From Haemophilus parainfluenzae (lineage in GTDB: Bacteria; Pseudomonadota; Gammaproteobacteria; Enterobacterales; Pasteurellaceae), in contig NZ_QEPO01000001.1 in the NCBI RefSeq assembly GCF_003252725.1, positions 248,001-312,000 of the forward strand: DNA of 64,000 nt, read 5' to 3'. The position numbers and the translations under genes are program-made. Every line of letters starts with the position of its first letter. Within the stretch, counting starts at the first letter, position 1. The notes below the pieces were generated by a model. The model ran no database searches, was not told where the DNA came from, and saw only the letters and a list, made by a program, of their open reading frames with translations. Below are positions 20,108 through 29,814 of the stretch, in pieces.

Positions 20108-20542
20108 ATGAAATTTGCTAAAGTATTACCAGCAATGGCCGCTCTTGTTGTTTTATCAGCATGTGCAAGCGATGCACCAAAAATGGAAAACAAAGCGGAA
20201 CAAATGGCAACCCCTACTGTAACTGATAAAACAGTAGTTTATACCTGTAACAAGAAAACTGTAACTGCAGTTTATCAATTCGAAAACCAAGAGCCAACAG
20301 CAGCAATGGTGATGGTGGGTAACAAAGTTATCGCGAAAGATTTTGCTCGTGATGCAGCTCAAAAAGACTTCACTTCATTTACTTCTGGCAAATATGTTTG
20401 GAATGTAGATAGTGGTTTAACTTTAGATAAATTTGATTCTGTTGTGCCAGTAAATCTTTTAATCAAAGGTAAAAAAGCAGATAAAATTGTTGTGAAAAAC
20501 TGTGATGTAGATGCAAAAGCAACTGCAAAAGCAAACCAATAA
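20108..20542 (+). CDS. Adhesin-complex-protein-like lipoprotein
   Basis: The 144-aa product has a lipoprotein signal with lipobox LSAC (Cys19). The mature part resembles the Neisseria adhesin complex protein/MliC-like fold: it begins VVYTCNKKTVTAVYQF and ends with KNCDVDAK, giving two Cys that could form the fold's disulphide. By analogy it could bind host cells or inhibit lysozyme, but neither is shown here. ATG 20108 follows TAAGGAG. It is 17 bases after yebC and is closed by a strong terminator, so it may be read with yebC. Confidence 0.75.
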   Translation: MKFAKVLPAMAALVVLSACASDAPKMENKAEQMATPTVTDKTVVYTCNKKTVTAVYQFENQEPTAAMVMVGNKVIAKDFARDAAQKDFTSFTSGKYVWNVDSGLTLDKFDSVVPVNLLIKGKKADKIVVKNCDVDAKATAKANQ

Positions 20543-20552
20543 TTAACGCTAA

Positions 20553-20585
20553 AAACGGCCGGCATTGACCGGCCGTTTATTTTTG
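20553..20585 (+). terminator. Terminator after the lipoprotein gene
   Basis: The stem AAACGGCCGG/CCGGCCGTTT with loop CATTGA is followed by ATTTTTG, ending 8 bases before ruvC. Confidence 0.9.
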
Positions 20586-20592
20586 AGAGTTT

Positions 20593-21165
20593 ATGAGTAT
20601 TATTTTAGGCATTGACCCAGGTTCTCGTGTAACGGGTTATGGTGTGATTAGACAAAATGGTCGACATTTAGAATATCTCGGCAGTGGAGCAATCCGCACG
20701 CAGGTAGAGGATTTACCTACACGCTTAAAACGAATTTATGCTGGCGTGACAGAAATCATCACACAATTTCAGCCCGATATGTTTGCCATTGAACAAGTGT
20801 TTATGGCTAAAAATGCGGATTCAGCTTTAAAACTCGGGCAAGCACGTGGTACGGCGATTGTGGCAGCCGTGAACCATGATTTACCGGTATTTGAATATGC
20901 CGCTCGTTTGGTGAAACAGACTGTCGTTGGGATTGGTTCTGCAGATAAAGCTCAAGTTCAAGACATGGTGACACGAATTTTGAAGCTCTCAGATAAACCA
21001 CAAGCTGATGCGGCAGATGCTTTAGCCATTGCTATCACTCATGCTCATACCATTCAACATTCCTTGCATATTGCAAGCTCGGTCAAAACCACAGAAAAAC
21101 ACGAAAAAATGACCGCACTTTTAAAAACAAGGTACAGTCGAGGTCGATTTAGATTAAAAATTTAA
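20593..21165 (+). CDS. ruvC: Holliday junction resolvase RuvC
   Basis: RuvC is the endonuclease that cuts Holliday junctions symmetrically. The 190-aa protein begins [17 protein letters not shown] with the first catalytic Asp, keeps AIEQVF (catalytic Glu), and has the [12 protein letters not shown] region with the remaining acidic residues. A USS near 21112 (accgcactt) falls in the variable C-terminus (MTALLKT). It leads ruvA by 59 bases. Confidence 0.97.
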   Translation: MSIILGIDPGSRVTGYGVIRQNGRHLEYLGSGAIRTQVEDLPTRLKRIYAGVTEIITQFQPDMFAIEQVFMAKNADSALKLGQARGTAIVAAVNHDLPVFEYAARLVKQTVVGIGSADKAQVQDMVTRILKLSDKPQADAADALAIAITHAHTIQHSLHIASSVKTTEKHEKMTALLKTRYSRGRFRLKI

Positions 21166-21192
21166 CTGGATTAATATCCAGTTTTATTTTAT
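21164..21192 (+). terminator. Weak hairpin between ruvC and ruvA
   Basis: AACTGGAT/ATCCAGTT followed by TTATTTTATT overlaps the ruvC stop. It may partly uncouple ruvC from ruvAB. Confidence 0.5.
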
Positions 21193-21224
21193 TCTATGCA
21201 AAAATTTTTTTACATGGAAATCTT

Positions 21225-21836
21225 ATGATCGGTCGTTTAAAAGGCATCTTATTAGAAAAACAACCACCTGAAATTTTGCTTGATGTTCAAGGCGTCGGTT
21301 ACGAATTATTGTTACCAATGACCAGTTTTTATGACTTACCTGAAATCGGGCAAGAAACTACTTTATTTACCCATCTTGTTGTGCGTGAAGATGCTCATCT
21401 TCTTTTTGGATTCGCCCAAAAAACTGACCGCACTTTATTCCGTGAATTAATTAAAACCAATGGTGTTGGTCCTAAATTGGCACTCGCAATTTTATCTGCA
21501 ATGTCAGTAGAGCAGTTTGCTTACGCTATTGAACGAGAAGAACTGTCGAAATTAGTTAAAATTCCTGGTGTGGGCAAGAAAACGGCTGAACGTTTATTGG
21601 TAGAGTTAAAAGGGAAGTTTAAAGATGTTCGCCAAAGTGATTTCTTTGTGGAGAGCAAGCATATTCCTTCGACTTCAGAATTGCGTCAAGCGGAGAGCTC
21701 AGCTGATGAAGCAGTTGCTGCGCTGATTGCGTTAGGCTATAAACCAACCGATGCTGAAAAAATGGTGAAAAAAGTAGCTAAAGCTGACTTGAGCAGTGAG
21801 CAATTAATTCGCGAAGCCTTAAAAGCCGCATTATAA
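21225..21836 (+). CDS. ruvA: Holliday junction helicase subunit RuvA
   Basis: RuvA tetramers bind the junction and load RuvB. The 203-aa protein has the N-terminal OB domain ([20 protein letters not shown]), two helix-hairpin-helix motifs ([13 protein letters not shown] and [16 protein letters not shown]) and the C-terminal RuvB-binding domain ([20 protein letters not shown]). It precedes ruvB by 13 bases. A USS lies at 21427-21435. Confidence 0.97.
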   Translation: MIGRLKGILLEKQPPEILLDVQGVGYELLLPMTSFYDLPEIGQETTLFTHLVVREDAHLLFGFAQKTDRTLFRELIKTNGVGPKLALAILSAMSVEQFAYAIEREELSKLVKIPGVGKKTAERLLVELKGKFKDVRQSDFFVESKHIPSTSELRQAESSADEAVAALIALGYKPTDAEKMVKKVAKADLSSEQLIREALKAAL

Positions 21837-21849
21837 AGATTAAACAGAT

Positions 21850-22857
21850 ATGATCGAAGCAGATAGAATTATTAGCAGTCAGGCAAAGATAGATGAAGAT
21901 GTCATCGATCGTGCGATTCGTCCAAAGCTTTTAGCGGACTATGTGGGACAGCCACAAGTGCGAGAGCAGATGGATATTTTCATTAAGGCGGCGAAATTAC
22001 GTCAAGATGCCTTAGATCATCTTTTGATCTTCGGCCCTCCAGGCTTAGGAAAAACGACGCTAGCTAATATTGTGGCGAATGAAATGGGTGTGAATATTCG
22101 CACCACATCAGGTCCTGTGCTTGAAAAAGCTGGAGATTTAGCGGCAATGCTGACCAATCTTGAACCCCATGATGTGTTGTTTATTGATGAAATTCACCGT
22201 CTTTCCCCAGCGATTGAAGAAGTGCTTTATCCAGCAATGGAAGATTATCAGCTGGATATTATGATCGGTGAAGGCCCTGCTGCACGCTCAATTAAATTAG
22301 ATTTACCACCTTTCACATTAATTGGTGCAACAACTCGAGCGGGTTCTTTAACTTCACCATTGCGTGATCGTTTTGGTATTGTTCAGCGTTTAGAATTTTA
22401 TTCCGTTGAAGATTTAACTTCTATTGTGACAAGAAGTGCCTCTTGCTTAAACCTGGAATTAGAAGATAAAGCCGCTTTTGAAGTCGCTCGTCGTTCACGT
22501 GGCACGCCTCGCATTGCAAATCGTTTGTTGCGTCGCGTTCGAGATTTTGCTGATGTGCGTAATGATGGCATTATATCGGCAGACATTGCGAAGCAAGCGC
22601 TTTCAATGTTAGATGTAGATGATGCGGGCTTTGATTACTTAGATAGAAAATTGCTTACCGCAGTGATTGAACGTTTTGATGGTGGACCAGTTGGGTTAGA
22701 TAACTTGGCTGCAGCAATAGGTGAAGAACGAGACACTATCGAGGATGTTTTAGAACCTTACTTGATTCAACAAGGATTTTTACAGCGTACGCCTCGAGGC
22801 CGAATTGCGACCTCGTTAACTTATCGACACTTCGGACTTCAGAAGCCGTCAGAATAA
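21850..22857 (+). CDS. ruvB: Holliday junction helicase motor RuvB
   Basis: RuvB is the AAA+ ATPase that drives branch migration. The 335-aa protein has Walker [12 protein letters not shown] (~residues 60-70), Walker B LFIDEIH, the sensor region [18 protein letters not shown] and a C-terminal winged helix ([13 protein letters not shown]). The length equals that of typical RuvB. It is the last gene of ruvCAB and is closed by a 30-bp palindrome. Confidence 0.98.
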   Translation: MIEADRIISSQAKIDEDVIDRAIRPKLLADYVGQPQVREQMDIFIKAAKLRQDALDHLLIFGPPGLGKTTLANIVANEMGVNIRTTSGPVLEKAGDLAAMLTNLEPHDVLFIDEIHRLSPAIEEVLYPAMEDYQLDIMIGEGPAARSIKLDLPPFTLIGATTRAGSLTSPLRDRFGIVQRLEFYSVEDLTSIVTRSASCLNLELEDKAAFEVARRSRGTPRIANRLLRRVRDFADVRNDGIISADIAKQALSMLDVDDAGFDYLDRKLLTAVIERFDGGPVGLDNLAAAIGEERDTIEDVLEPYLIQQGFLQRTPRGRIATSLTYRHFGLQKPSE

Positions 22858-22867
22858 GAGATAGAAA

Positions 22868-22897
22868 AAAGGACATATTGATATCAATATGTCCTTT
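22868..22897. terminator. 30-bp perfect palindrome between convergent genes
   Basis: AAAGGACATATTGAT is followed at once by its exact reverse complement. A-tracts lie on the left and T-tracts on the right, so it can act as a terminator for ruvB and, in reverse, for the minus-strand gene beyond. Confidence 0.9.
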
Positions 22898-22912
22898 CTT
22901 TTTGAAACCTGC

Positions 22913-23224
22913 TTAGTTAGTTCCTTCAGTATAGCTTTTCATGCTATTTAATCTTGCTAAACCCACATCACAGCTTTTTTGTTGAGTCGCTAATTCCATT
23001 TCAAGAATTTGCTGTTTGCTTTGGTTCAGTTTACTTTTGATTTTACCTACTTGAGTATGAGTGCCAGGCTGTTTTTCTGCTTGAGCAATCAAATTTTCTG
23101 TTTCTTTAAATAACTGTGTACATTGTTGTGGAAGAGCAGCTTTGTTTTCTGTAAGAGGTGCTGCGGTAGCAGATAATGCCATAGAACCGAAAAGTGCGGT
23201 CAAAATTACGCAAATTTTTTTCAT
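22913..23224 (-). CDS. Small secreted helical protein (DUF5339-like)
   Basis: The 103-aa product has a signal peptide (MKKICVILTALFGSMALSATAA) and a mature helical part with two Cys (QQCTQLFKE and KSCDVGLARL). It resembles the small periplasmic DUF5339 proteins found in Pasteurellaceae, a family with no known function. Many Gln/Lys/Glu residues suggest a helical hairpin. A USS lies within the signal-peptide codons (near 23191). It is convergent with ruvB. Confidence 0.65.
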   Translation of the reverse strand: MKKICVILTALFGSMALSATAAPLTENKAALPQQCTQLFKETENLIAQAEKQPGTHTQVGKIKSKLNQSKQQILEMELATQQKSCDVGLARLNSMKSYTEGTN

Positions 23225-23682
23225 TGTAAATCCCTACAAATCTTTCCAAATATTATTAGGCTAAAAAATAGCAAAATCTTGCAGCCCTGTCTAGTGATTA
23301 TTTTGTCCATTTTTTTTAAATAAAGTTTCCTTGTGATAGATAAATTTTTCCATTTTGAGCAAAAAATACAGAATTTGATGTGGATCAATTTTGTTATTGT
23401 TATGCAAAATAGGGTATTTTGTAACTTATATCAAAAAATGTGATCAAGATAACGGTTTTTTCTGTTTTTTATCCTCATAAATAGTAGTAGAATAGGGCAA
23501 ATCTTTGAATATTTATATTGTAATCGGTTACTGTATTCTGTTTTGAGAATAGAAAAGGTAATTATTACGTAAATAATTCAATATTTCTTAACAAGTTCTG
23601 TTGAGTAGTTTGGGGTGGTTATTTGGGGTTATCCTTGGTAATCATAAAGTGAAAATCTTGTAGATTTATACAAGGAGTTGAG
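23225..23682 (+). promoter_or_regulatory. Regulatory region of cydABX
   Basis: This 458-base AT-rich gap divides the divergent small secreted gene and cydA. It holds a perfect FNR box (23375-23388) and a second half-match (TGATCAAGAT, near 23440). Such a long leader fits oxygen control of cytochrome bd by FNR and ArcA. I see no ORF and cannot place the -10 with confidence. Confidence 0.6.
23375..23388. promoter_or_regulatory. FNR box
   Basis: TTGATGTGGATCAA matches the FNR consensus TTGATNNNNATCAA at every fixed position. It is 295 bases before cydA and 150 bases before the opposite gene. Confidence 0.8.
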
Positions 23683-25248
23683 ATGTTAGACGTTGTTGAT
23701 CTCTCACGCTTGCAGTTTGCATTAACTGCGTTATATCACTTCATTTTTGTACCATTAACATTAGGTTTATCTTTCGTTCTTGTGATCATGGAAACCATTT
23801 ATGTTAAAACGGGCAAAGAAGTATATAAAGATATGACTAAATTCTGGGGTAAGTTATTTGGTATTAACTTTGCTCTAGGGGTAACGACCGGTATTATCAT
23901 GGAGTTCCAATTCGGGACAAACTGGTCTTATTATTCTCACTATGTAGGTGATATTTTCGGTGCGCCATTAGCGATCGAAGCATTACTTGCATTCTTCTTA
24001 GAATCCACTTTCGTGGGTCTATTCTTCTTCGGTTGGGATCGTTTAACTAAAGGTAAACACTTACTCGCAACTTACTGCGTAGCCTTTGGTTCAAACCTTT
24101 CTGCGATGTGGATTTTAGTCGCGAATGGTTGGATGCAACATCCGGTAGCGGCAGAGTTTAACTTTGAAACCGTTCGTATGGAAATGACCAGCTTCTTAGA
24201 TCTTTGGTTAAATCCAGTTGCGCAAAGTAAATTCTTACACACATTAACAGCAGGTTATTCAACTGGTGCTATGTTTGTATTAGGTATTAGTGCATTTTAT
24301 TTATTAAAAGGCCGTGATATTGGTTTTGCTAAACGTTCATTCTCTGTAGCAGCAACCTTTGGCTTTATCGCGGCATCAGCAGTATTAATTATGGGTGATG
24401 AATCAGGTTACGACATCGGTAAAGCACAACCTGTGAAATTAGCTGCAATGGAAGCTGAGTTTGAAACTCATCCTGCACCAGCCCCATTCCACCCAGTGGC
24501 GATTCCAAATACTGCAGAAATGAAAAATGATTTTGCGATTGAAATCCCATATTTAGGTGGTTTAATTGCAACGCGTTCTTTAGACACTGAAATCGTTGGT
24601 TTGAAAGAAATTCAAGCAAAAAATGAAGGTCGTGTTCGTAACGGTATGGTTGCTTATGATTTATTCACACAATTAAAAGCAGAGAAAAAATCAGCAGGCC
24701 AAGTAAATCCAGAAACTAAAGCAAAATTTGATGAAGTCAAAGGTGATTTAGGTTTCGGTTTATTATTAAAACGTTACACAGATAAAGTTGTAGATGCAAC
24801 GGATGAACAAATTAAACAAGCAGCACGTGATACTATTCCAAACGTAGGTCCTAACTTCTGGGCGTTCCGTGGTATGTTAGCAGCAGGCGGTTTAATTATT
24901 TTACTGACCTTTGGTGCATTTGTTCAAAATTTACGTAACAAAGTGACTTCTTCTCGCTTATTACTTAAAGCATTGCTTTGGGGTATCCCATTGCCAATCT
25001 TAGCGATTGAATTTGGTTGGTTCTTAGCTGAATTTGGTCGTCAACCATGGGCGATTTATGAAGTATTACCGGTAGGTGTGTCTGCCTCTAACTTGAGTGT
25101 AGGTGATTTATGGTTCTCTATCGGTTTAATTTGTGTACTTTACTTCTTCTTCATTATTGCGGAAATGTATTTGATGTTTAAATATGCACGTTTAGGTCCA
25201 AGTGCATTGAAAACCGGCAAATACTATTTTGAGCAATCATCTAAATAA
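23683..25248 (+). CDS. cydA: Cytochrome bd-I oxidase subunit I CydA
   Basis: CydA carries hemes b558, b595 and d of the high-affinity quinol oxidase. The 521-aa protein has the axial ligand His19, the GWDRLTKG and GRQPW segments, and a long Q-loop (~residues 255-390, with the [20 protein letters not shown] insert), the E. coli-type long subfamily. Nine membrane helices are expected. ATG 23683 follows CAAGGAG. It is 14 bases before cydB. Confidence 0.98.
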   Translation: MLDVVDLSRLQFALTALYHFIFVPLTLGLSFVLVIMETIYVKTGKEVYKDMTKFWGKLFGINFALGVTTGIIMEFQFGTNWSYYSHYVGDIFGAPLAIEALLAFFLESTFVGLFFFGWDRLTKGKHLLATYCVAFGSNLSAMWILVANGWMQHPVAAEFNFETVRMEMTSFLDLWLNPVAQSKFLHTLTAGYSTGAMFVLGISAFYLLKGRDIGFAKRSFSVAATFGFIAASAVLIMGDESGYDIGKAQPVKLAAMEAEFETHPAPAPFHPVAIPNTAEMKNDFAIEIPYLGGLIATRSLDTEIVGLKEIQAKNEGRVRNGMVAYDLFTQLKAEKKSAGQVNPETKAKFDEVKGDLGFGLLLKRYTDKVVDATDEQIKQAARDTIPNVGPNFWAFRGMLAAGGLIILLTFGAFVQNLRNKVTSSRLLLKALLWGIPLPILAIEFGWFLAEFGRQPWAIYEVLPVGVSASNLSVGDLWFSIGLICVLYFFFIIAEMYLMFKYARLGPSALKTGKYYFEQSSK

Positions 25249-25262
25249 GCAGGAGATGGATT

Positions 25263-26402
25263 ATGCTTGATTATGAAATTCTACGTATTATTTGGTGGGT
25301 GCTAGTTGTTGTATTGCTTATCGGTTTCTCTGTAACAGATGGATTCGATATGGGCGTGACCGCACTTTTACCCGTAGCAGGTAAGAAAGAAGTAGAAAGA
25401 CGTATTATGATTAACTCTATTGCTCCACACTGGGATGGTAACCAAGTTTGGTTATTAACTGCTGGTGGTGCAATCTTCGCGGCATGGCCGATTGTTTATT
25501 CTGTAGCGTTTTCAGGCTTCTATATTGCCTTATTTTTAGTGTTAGCTGCGTTATTCTTCCGTCCAATTGGTTTTGAATATCGTGCGAAAATTGATAATCC
25601 AACATGGCGTGCTGTGTGGGATTGGGGCTTATTTGCGGGTGGTTTTGTACCTGCATTAGTATTCGGTGTAGCATTTGGTAATTTATTACAAGGTGTACCA
25701 TTCGAATTAAATGAACTTTCACAAGCAACTTACACAGGTTCTTTCTTTGCATTATTAAACCCATTCGCATTACTTTGCGGTGTGTTAAGCCTTGCAATGT
25801 TAGTGACTCACGGTGCAAACTGGTTACAAATGAAAACCACTGCTGCATTGCGTGATCGTGCAAGAGCAATTACACAAATTGGTGCATTAGTAACATTAAT
25901 TACTTTTGTACTTGCAGGTGTGTGGCTTTCATTCAAAGACGGTTATGTGGTGACTAGCACGATTGATCATTTTGCAGCATCAGCACCAGCTTCAGGTAAG
26001 CAAGTAGCAGTTGAAGCAGGTGCATGGTTCAAAAACTTCAATGAAAATCCAGCTTTATGGGCGTTCCCAGTATTAGCTGTGGTTGGTGCATTATTAAATG
26101 TGGTTGCATCTAAAGCAAATCGTTGTGGTTTTGCGTTCTTCTTCTCTGTATTAACCATGGCTGGCGTGATCATCACTGCGGCAGCATCAATGTTCCCATT
26201 TGTAATGCCTTCAAGTACTCATCCAGAACAAAGCTTGTTAATGTGGGATGCAACGTCAAGTGAATTAACATTAACCTTAATGTTCTACTTGGCACTAGTA
26301 TTTGTTACCATCTCATTGCTTTACACCATTTGGTCATACTACAAAATGTTTGGTCGCTTGGATGAAAGCTTTGTTGAAGACAACAAAAACTCATTATACT
26401 AA
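25263..26402 (+). CDS. cydB: Cytochrome bd-I oxidase subunit II CydB
   Basis: CydB is the structural partner of CydA. The 379-aa polytopic protein starts MLDYEILRIIWWVLVVVLL and has the GFDMGVTALLPV and HWDGNQVWLL segments conserved in CydB. A USS at 25360-25368 is read as Thr-Ala-Leu. ATG 25263 follows CAGGAG, and cydX starts 11 bases after its stop. Confidence 0.98.
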   Translation: MLDYEILRIIWWVLVVVLLIGFSVTDGFDMGVTALLPVAGKKEVERRIMINSIAPHWDGNQVWLLTAGGAIFAAWPIVYSVAFSGFYIALFLVLAALFFRPIGFEYRAKIDNPTWRAVWDWGLFAGGFVPALVFGVAFGNLLQGVPFELNELSQATYTGSFFALLNPFALLCGVLSLAMLVTHGANWLQMKTTAALRDRARAITQIGALVTLITFVLAGVWLSFKDGYVVTSTIDHFAASAPASGKQVAVEAGAWFKNFNENPALWAFPVLAVVGALLNVVASKANRCGFAFFFSVLTMAGVIITAAASMFPFVMPSSTHPEQSLLMWDATSSELTLTLMFYLALVFVTISLLYTIWSYYKMFGRLDESFVEDNKNSLY

Positions 26403-26413
26403 GGAGAAACAAT

Positions 26414-26512
26414 ATGTTATACGTAATTTGGGTAGTGGGTGTGTTGGCTGCAGTTATGGTGAGTGCTAAATTGACCATTGGCAAAGAAAAGTCAGGTAAA
26501 TTTGACGAGTAA
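26414..26512 (+). CDS. cydX: Cytochrome bd-I accessory peptide CydX
   Basis: This 32-residue single-span peptide stabilises the oxidase. It starts MLYVIWVVGVLAAVMVSAK at ATG 26414 behind AAGGAGAA and ends in the acidic FDE typical of the family. The Trp-rich start and basic middle (KLTIGKEKSGK) match known CydX peptides. Its stop overlaps the ybgE start (TAATG). Confidence 0.93.
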   Translation: MLYVIWVVGVLAAVMVSAKLTIGKEKSGKFDE

Positions 26513-26802
26513 TGATGATTAATTCACTCTATCAATTAAGTAATAAGGGTTCCTTGCGAACCCTTTCGTTTATTTTAGCGTTATTTTTAACTGCGGCTTT
26601 CTTTTTAAATTTAAGTCAATTTTCGACCGCACTTCGAACTGCTCATCCTGCTTGGATTCTTGCAATCTTTTGGGGATTGATTAATTTATGGATCCACGGT
26701 ATCGGATTCGATATTCGCCGAGCAATATGGCAGCTTGTTTTCTTGCCATATATTGGTTATTTCACCACAATAATTGCTATTGTTCAGCATTGGTTTTTAT
26801 AA
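26512..26802 (+). CDS. ybgE: Cyd-operon protein YbgE
   Basis: The 96-aa protein has three hydrophobic segments and the conserved-looking HPAWILAIFWGLINLWIHG stretch. YbgE is encoded with cyd in many gammaproteobacteria but its role is not settled. Its ATG overlaps the cydX stop by one base; a second ATG lies at 26515. A USS (near 26626) is read as Thr-Ala-Leu. Confidence 0.85.
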   Translation: MMINSLYQLSNKGSLRTLSFILALFLTAAFFLNLSQFSTALRTAHPAWILAIFWGLINLWIHGIGFDIRRAIWQLVFLPYIGYFTTIIAIVQHWFL

Positions 26803-26873
26803 GAACGATAGACAAATATTATTATTTGGAGCTTGCACATCTAATGAACAGGCTCTAAAATAAGCGGCTTGTT

Positions 26874-27302
26874 ATGGCTGATAATTTGAGCATTATTTTG
26901 AATAACCAATGTTTTACCTTTCCGGTTCGTGTTTATTATGAGGACACGGATGCAGGCGGAGTAGTGTATCACGCACGTTACTTACATTTCTTTGAACGCG
27001 CGAGAACAGAATATTTAAGAACGCTTAATTTTTCCCAACAATCATTATTGCAGGAACAACAGTTGGCCTTTGTGGTCAAAACCATGTCTATTGACTATTG
27101 TATTCCGGCAAAATTGGATGATTATCTTATTGTCGAAACTGAAATAAAGGCAGTGAAAGGAGCAACAATTCTCTTTGAACAGCGGTTAGTTCGTGAGGCA
27201 GTGGTGTTATCGAAGGCTACTGTTAAGGTAGCCTGTGTTGATCTAGGCAAAATGAAACCTGTCGCAATTCCTGAAGAATTAAAAGCGGCATTTTTAAAGT
27301 AA
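26874..27302 (+). CDS. ybgC: Acyl-CoA thioesterase YbgC
   Basis: YbgC is a hotdog-fold thioesterase encoded with tol-pal and linked to phospholipid metabolism at the envelope. The 142-aa protein has the family motif [17 protein letters not shown] with the catalytic Asp near residue 25. It is 71 bases after ybgE and 20 bases before tolQ, so it probably heads the tol-pal operon. Confidence 0.93.
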   Translation: MADNLSIILNNQCFTFPVRVYYEDTDAGGVVYHARYLHFFERARTEYLRTLNFSQQSLLQEQQLAFVVKTMSIDYCIPAKLDDYLIVETEIKAVKGATILFEQRLVREAVVLSKATVKVACVDLGKMKPVAIPEELKAAFLK

Positions 27303-27322
27303 ATAACTTTTCGGAGTATGCA

Positions 27323-28009
27323 ATGACTGCAGAATTGAACTTTTTAGATCTTTTTCTAAAAGCGAGTATCGTTGTTCAACTTGTAATTGTGATCTTAATT
27401 TCGTTCTCAATTATTTCTTGGGCAATCATCATTCAACGTAGCCGTATTTTGACGAGTGCGTTAAAAGAAGCGAACACTTTTGAAGATCGTTTTTGGTCTG
27501 GTGAAGATTTAAATAAGCTTTATGATGGTTTATCTAATCGTCGTGAAGTATTAACAGGTAGCGAACAAATTTTCTTTGTCGGCTTTAAAGAATTCTCTCG
27601 TTTAAAACAAGTGAATGCGAATGCACCAGAAGCAATTATCAAGGGTACGACTCGTGCGATGAATCTTGCGATGAATCGTGAAGTAGAAGCGCTTGAAAGC
27701 CGTGTACCTTTCTTAGCAACAGTTGCTTCTGTAAGTCCATATATTGGTTTATTTGGTACCGTTTGGGGGATCATGCACGCATTTATGGCATTAAGTGGTG
27801 CGAAACAAGCAACATTACAAATGGTTGCTCCAGGTATCGCAGAAGCCTTGATCGCAACCGCAATTGGTTTGTTTGCGGCGATTCCAGCTGTAATGGCGTA
27901 TAACCGTTTAAGCTTACGTGTAAATGCGATTGAACAAAATTATGGTAACTTCATTGATGAATTCACCACAATTTTACATCGTCAAGCTTTTGGTAAAGCG
28001 CCCCATTAA
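27323..28009 (+). CDS. tolQ: Tol-Pal proton channel subunit TolQ
   Basis: TolQ and TolR form the proton-driven motor that energises TolA. The 228-aa MotA/TolQ/ExbB-family protein has an N-terminal helix (residues ~12-38) and the pair of helices with the motif [16 protein letters not shown] and [21 protein letters not shown]. The start [11 protein letters not shown] follows TCGGAG. Confidence 0.97.
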   Translation: MTAELNFLDLFLKASIVVQLVIVILISFSIISWAIIIQRSRILTSALKEANTFEDRFWSGEDLNKLYDGLSNRREVLTGSEQIFFVGFKEFSRLKQVNANAPEAIIKGTTRAMNLAMNREVEALESRVPFLATVASVSPYIGLFGTVWGIMHAFMALSGAKQATLQMVAPGIAEALIATAIGLFAAIPAVMAYNRLSLRVNAIEQNYGNFIDEFTTILHRQAFGKAPH

Positions 28010-28026
28010 AAATAAATGAAAAATTG

Positions 28027-28059
28027 ACCGCACTTAATAAATAAAACGAAAAGTGCGGT
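28027..28059 (+). repeat. Inverted USS pair between tolQ and tolR
   Basis: ACCGCACTT (28027-28035) and AAGTGCGGT (28051-28059) flank a 15-base spacer. The stem is only 9 bp with no T-run, so read-through into tolR is likely. Confidence 0.8.
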
Positions 28060-28087
28060 GGATTTTAGCGAAGTTTTAGAGGAAATT

Positions 28088-28507
28088 ATGGCTCGTCGTC
28101 AGCGTAAAGACATTAAATCTGAAATTAACATCGTGCCATTTCTCGATGTTCTTTTAGTTTTAGTGTTAATTTTTATGGCAACCGCGCCGATTATCAGTCA
28201 GAGCGTTCAAGTGGAACTCCCTGATTCGGTGCAAAGTCAAAATGTATCAAATGAAGATAAAACACCGGTTATCTTAGAAGTAGCAGGTGTAGGGCAGTAT
28301 TCGATTTCTATTGGTGGTCAACGCCAAGAAGGCCTTAACGAAGAAATGGTCACCCAATTATCAAAACAAGAATTTGATAAAGACAATAACACAATGTTCT
28401 TAGTGGGCGGAGCAAAAGATGTACCTTATGAAGAAGTGATTAAAGCACTGAATTTACTACATCTTGCCGGCATTAAGTCTGTGGGTTTAATGACCAACCC
28501 AATTTAA
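28088..28507 (+). CDS. tolR: Tol-Pal motor subunit TolR
   Basis: TolR is the ExbD-like partner of TolQ. I start it at ATG 28088 (MARRQRKDIKSEINIVPFLD, 139 aa) behind AGAGGAA, matching E. coli TolR. The upstream GTG at 28058 lies in the USS and has no homologous sequence. The single helix (LDVLLVLVLIFMATAPII) includes the Asp that carries protons. A periplasmic domain follows. Confidence 0.96.
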   Translation: MARRQRKDIKSEINIVPFLDVLLVLVLIFMATAPIISQSVQVELPDSVQSQNVSNEDKTPVILEVAGVGQYSISIGGQRQEGLNEEMVTQLSKQEFDKDNNTMFLVGGAKDVPYEEVIKALNLLHLAGIKSVGLMTNPI

Positions 28508-28525
28508 GAATAAGTAGGTAAAACC

Positions 28526-29773
28526 GTGCAGAATAATCGACGAAAAAAACGTGCAAATGAGTTTGTCATCTCTATTGCGATGCACCTTGCATTGTTTGGT
28601 TTGTTGATTTGGAGCTCTCTTTATCAAACCGTTGAAATAATGGGTGGTGGAGAAGGTGAAGGTGATGCCATGGGAGCTGTGATGGTCGATACTGGCAGCG
28701 CAGCGCAGGAATGGGGACGTATTCAACAACAGAAAAAAGGTCAAACTGATAAACAGAAAAAACCAGAACCTGTAGTCGAAGAGAAAAAACCAGAGCCAGA
28801 ACCTGAACCAAATCAGCAAGAAATTGCGAAACAAGAAGAGATTAAGCGTCAGCAGGAAATTCAACGTCAAAAAGAACTTGAAAAACAAAAGCAGCAAGAA
28901 ATTGAGAAGCAAAAACAGCAACAAGAACTTGCTCGTCAAGAGGCGTTAGAAAAGCAGAAACAAGCTGAAGAAGCGAAAGCAAAACAAGCCGCTGAAGCAG
29001 CGAAGTTAAAAGCTGATGCGGAAGCGAAACGTTTAGCGGCAGCTGCTAAACAGGCTGAGGAAGAAGCAAAAGCTAAAGCACAAGCTGAAGCTCAAAAAGC
29101 AAAAGAAAAAGCTGAAGCTGATGCTAAAGCCAAGGCTGAGGCAAAAGCGAAAGCCGATGCTGAAGCAAAAGCGAAGGCCAAGGCAGAAGCAGATGCTAAA
29201 GCGAAAGCTGAGGCGGATGCCAAGGCTAAGGCAAAAGCTGAAGCCGATGCAAAAGCGAAAGCCGATGCAGAGGCGAAAGCGAAGGCTGAAGCAAAAGCTA
29301 AAGCGGATGCAGAAGCGAAAGCGAAGGCTGATGCGAAGGCAAAAGCTGACGCAGCAAAACGTAAAGCAGATCAAGCGGCTTTAGATGACTTCATGAACGG
29401 CGGTGATGTCGGTGGTGGTAGTGCATCTAAAGGTGGTAATGCAAATAAAGGTGGTACACAAGGTAGTGGTGCAGGACTTGGTGCTGGAGATGGTGGTAAA
29501 GTTGGTGACCAATATGCGGGTGTCATTAAACGTGAAATTCAACGCCGTTTCTTAAAGGATCCAAGCTTTGCTGGTAAGGTTTGTAGTATTAAAATCCAGC
29601 TCGGTCGAGATGGTACTATTTTAGGCTACCAACGCGTTTCTGGACCTGATGATATTTGTACTGCAGCATTAAGTGCGGTAGCGAGAACGAAAAAAGTTCC
29701 TGCAGCACCATCTGATGCTATTTATGAAAAATATAAAGCGCCGACTATCGATTTTGATATCAATGCTCGATAA
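28526..29773 (+). CDS. tolA: Cell envelope protein TolA
   Basis: TolA spans the periplasm and links the TolQR motor to Pal and TolB. The 415-aa protein uses a GTG start (28526). It has an N-terminal membrane helix (~14-34), a long Lys/Glu/Gln then Ala/Lys/Asp/Glu-rich helical arm (~residues 70-290) encoded by repeated AAAGC/GAAGC-type codons, a Gly-rich hinge (VGGGSASKGGNANKGGTQG) and the C-terminal TolA domain with paired Cys (GKVCSIKIQ, DDICTAAL). Confidence 0.95.
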   Translation: MQNNRRKKRANEFVISIAMHLALFGLLIWSSLYQTVEIMGGGEGEGDAMGAVMVDTGSAAQEWGRIQQQKKGQTDKQKKPEPVVEEKKPEPEPEPNQQEIAKQEEIKRQQEIQRQKELEKQKQQEIEKQKQQQELARQEALEKQKQAEEAKAKQAAEAAKLKADAEAKRLAAAAKQAEEEAKAKAQAEAQKAKEKAEADAKAKAEAKAKADAEAKAKAKAEADAKAKAEADAKAKAKAEADAKAKADAEAKAKAEAKAKADAEAKAKADAKAKADAAKRKADQAALDDFMNGGDVGGGSASKGGNANKGGTQGSGAGLGAGDGGKVGDQYAGVIKREIQRRFLKDPSFAGKVCSIKIQLGRDGTILGYQRVSGPDDICTAALSAVARTKKVPAAPSDAIYEKYKAPTIDFDINAR

Positions 29774-29814
29774 TCGGTTTTAAGAAAGTAACAACGTTAA
29801 AATAAGGTGATTAA

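Noticed and set aside
28058-28087. GTG start for tolR inside a USS
   Set aside because: The homologous TolR N-terminus begins at ATG 28088 behind AGAGGAA.
28980-29360. Tandem repeat suggesting phase variation in tolA
   Set aside because: The units are irregular 3- to 15-base codon repeats within a normal TolA helix, not a clean simple-sequence tract.
29033-29384. ORFs rich in Cys/Phe or Lys/Arg opposite and shifted to tolA
   Set aside because: They are shadows of the Ala/Lys/Glu repeat in tolA; no ribosome site.
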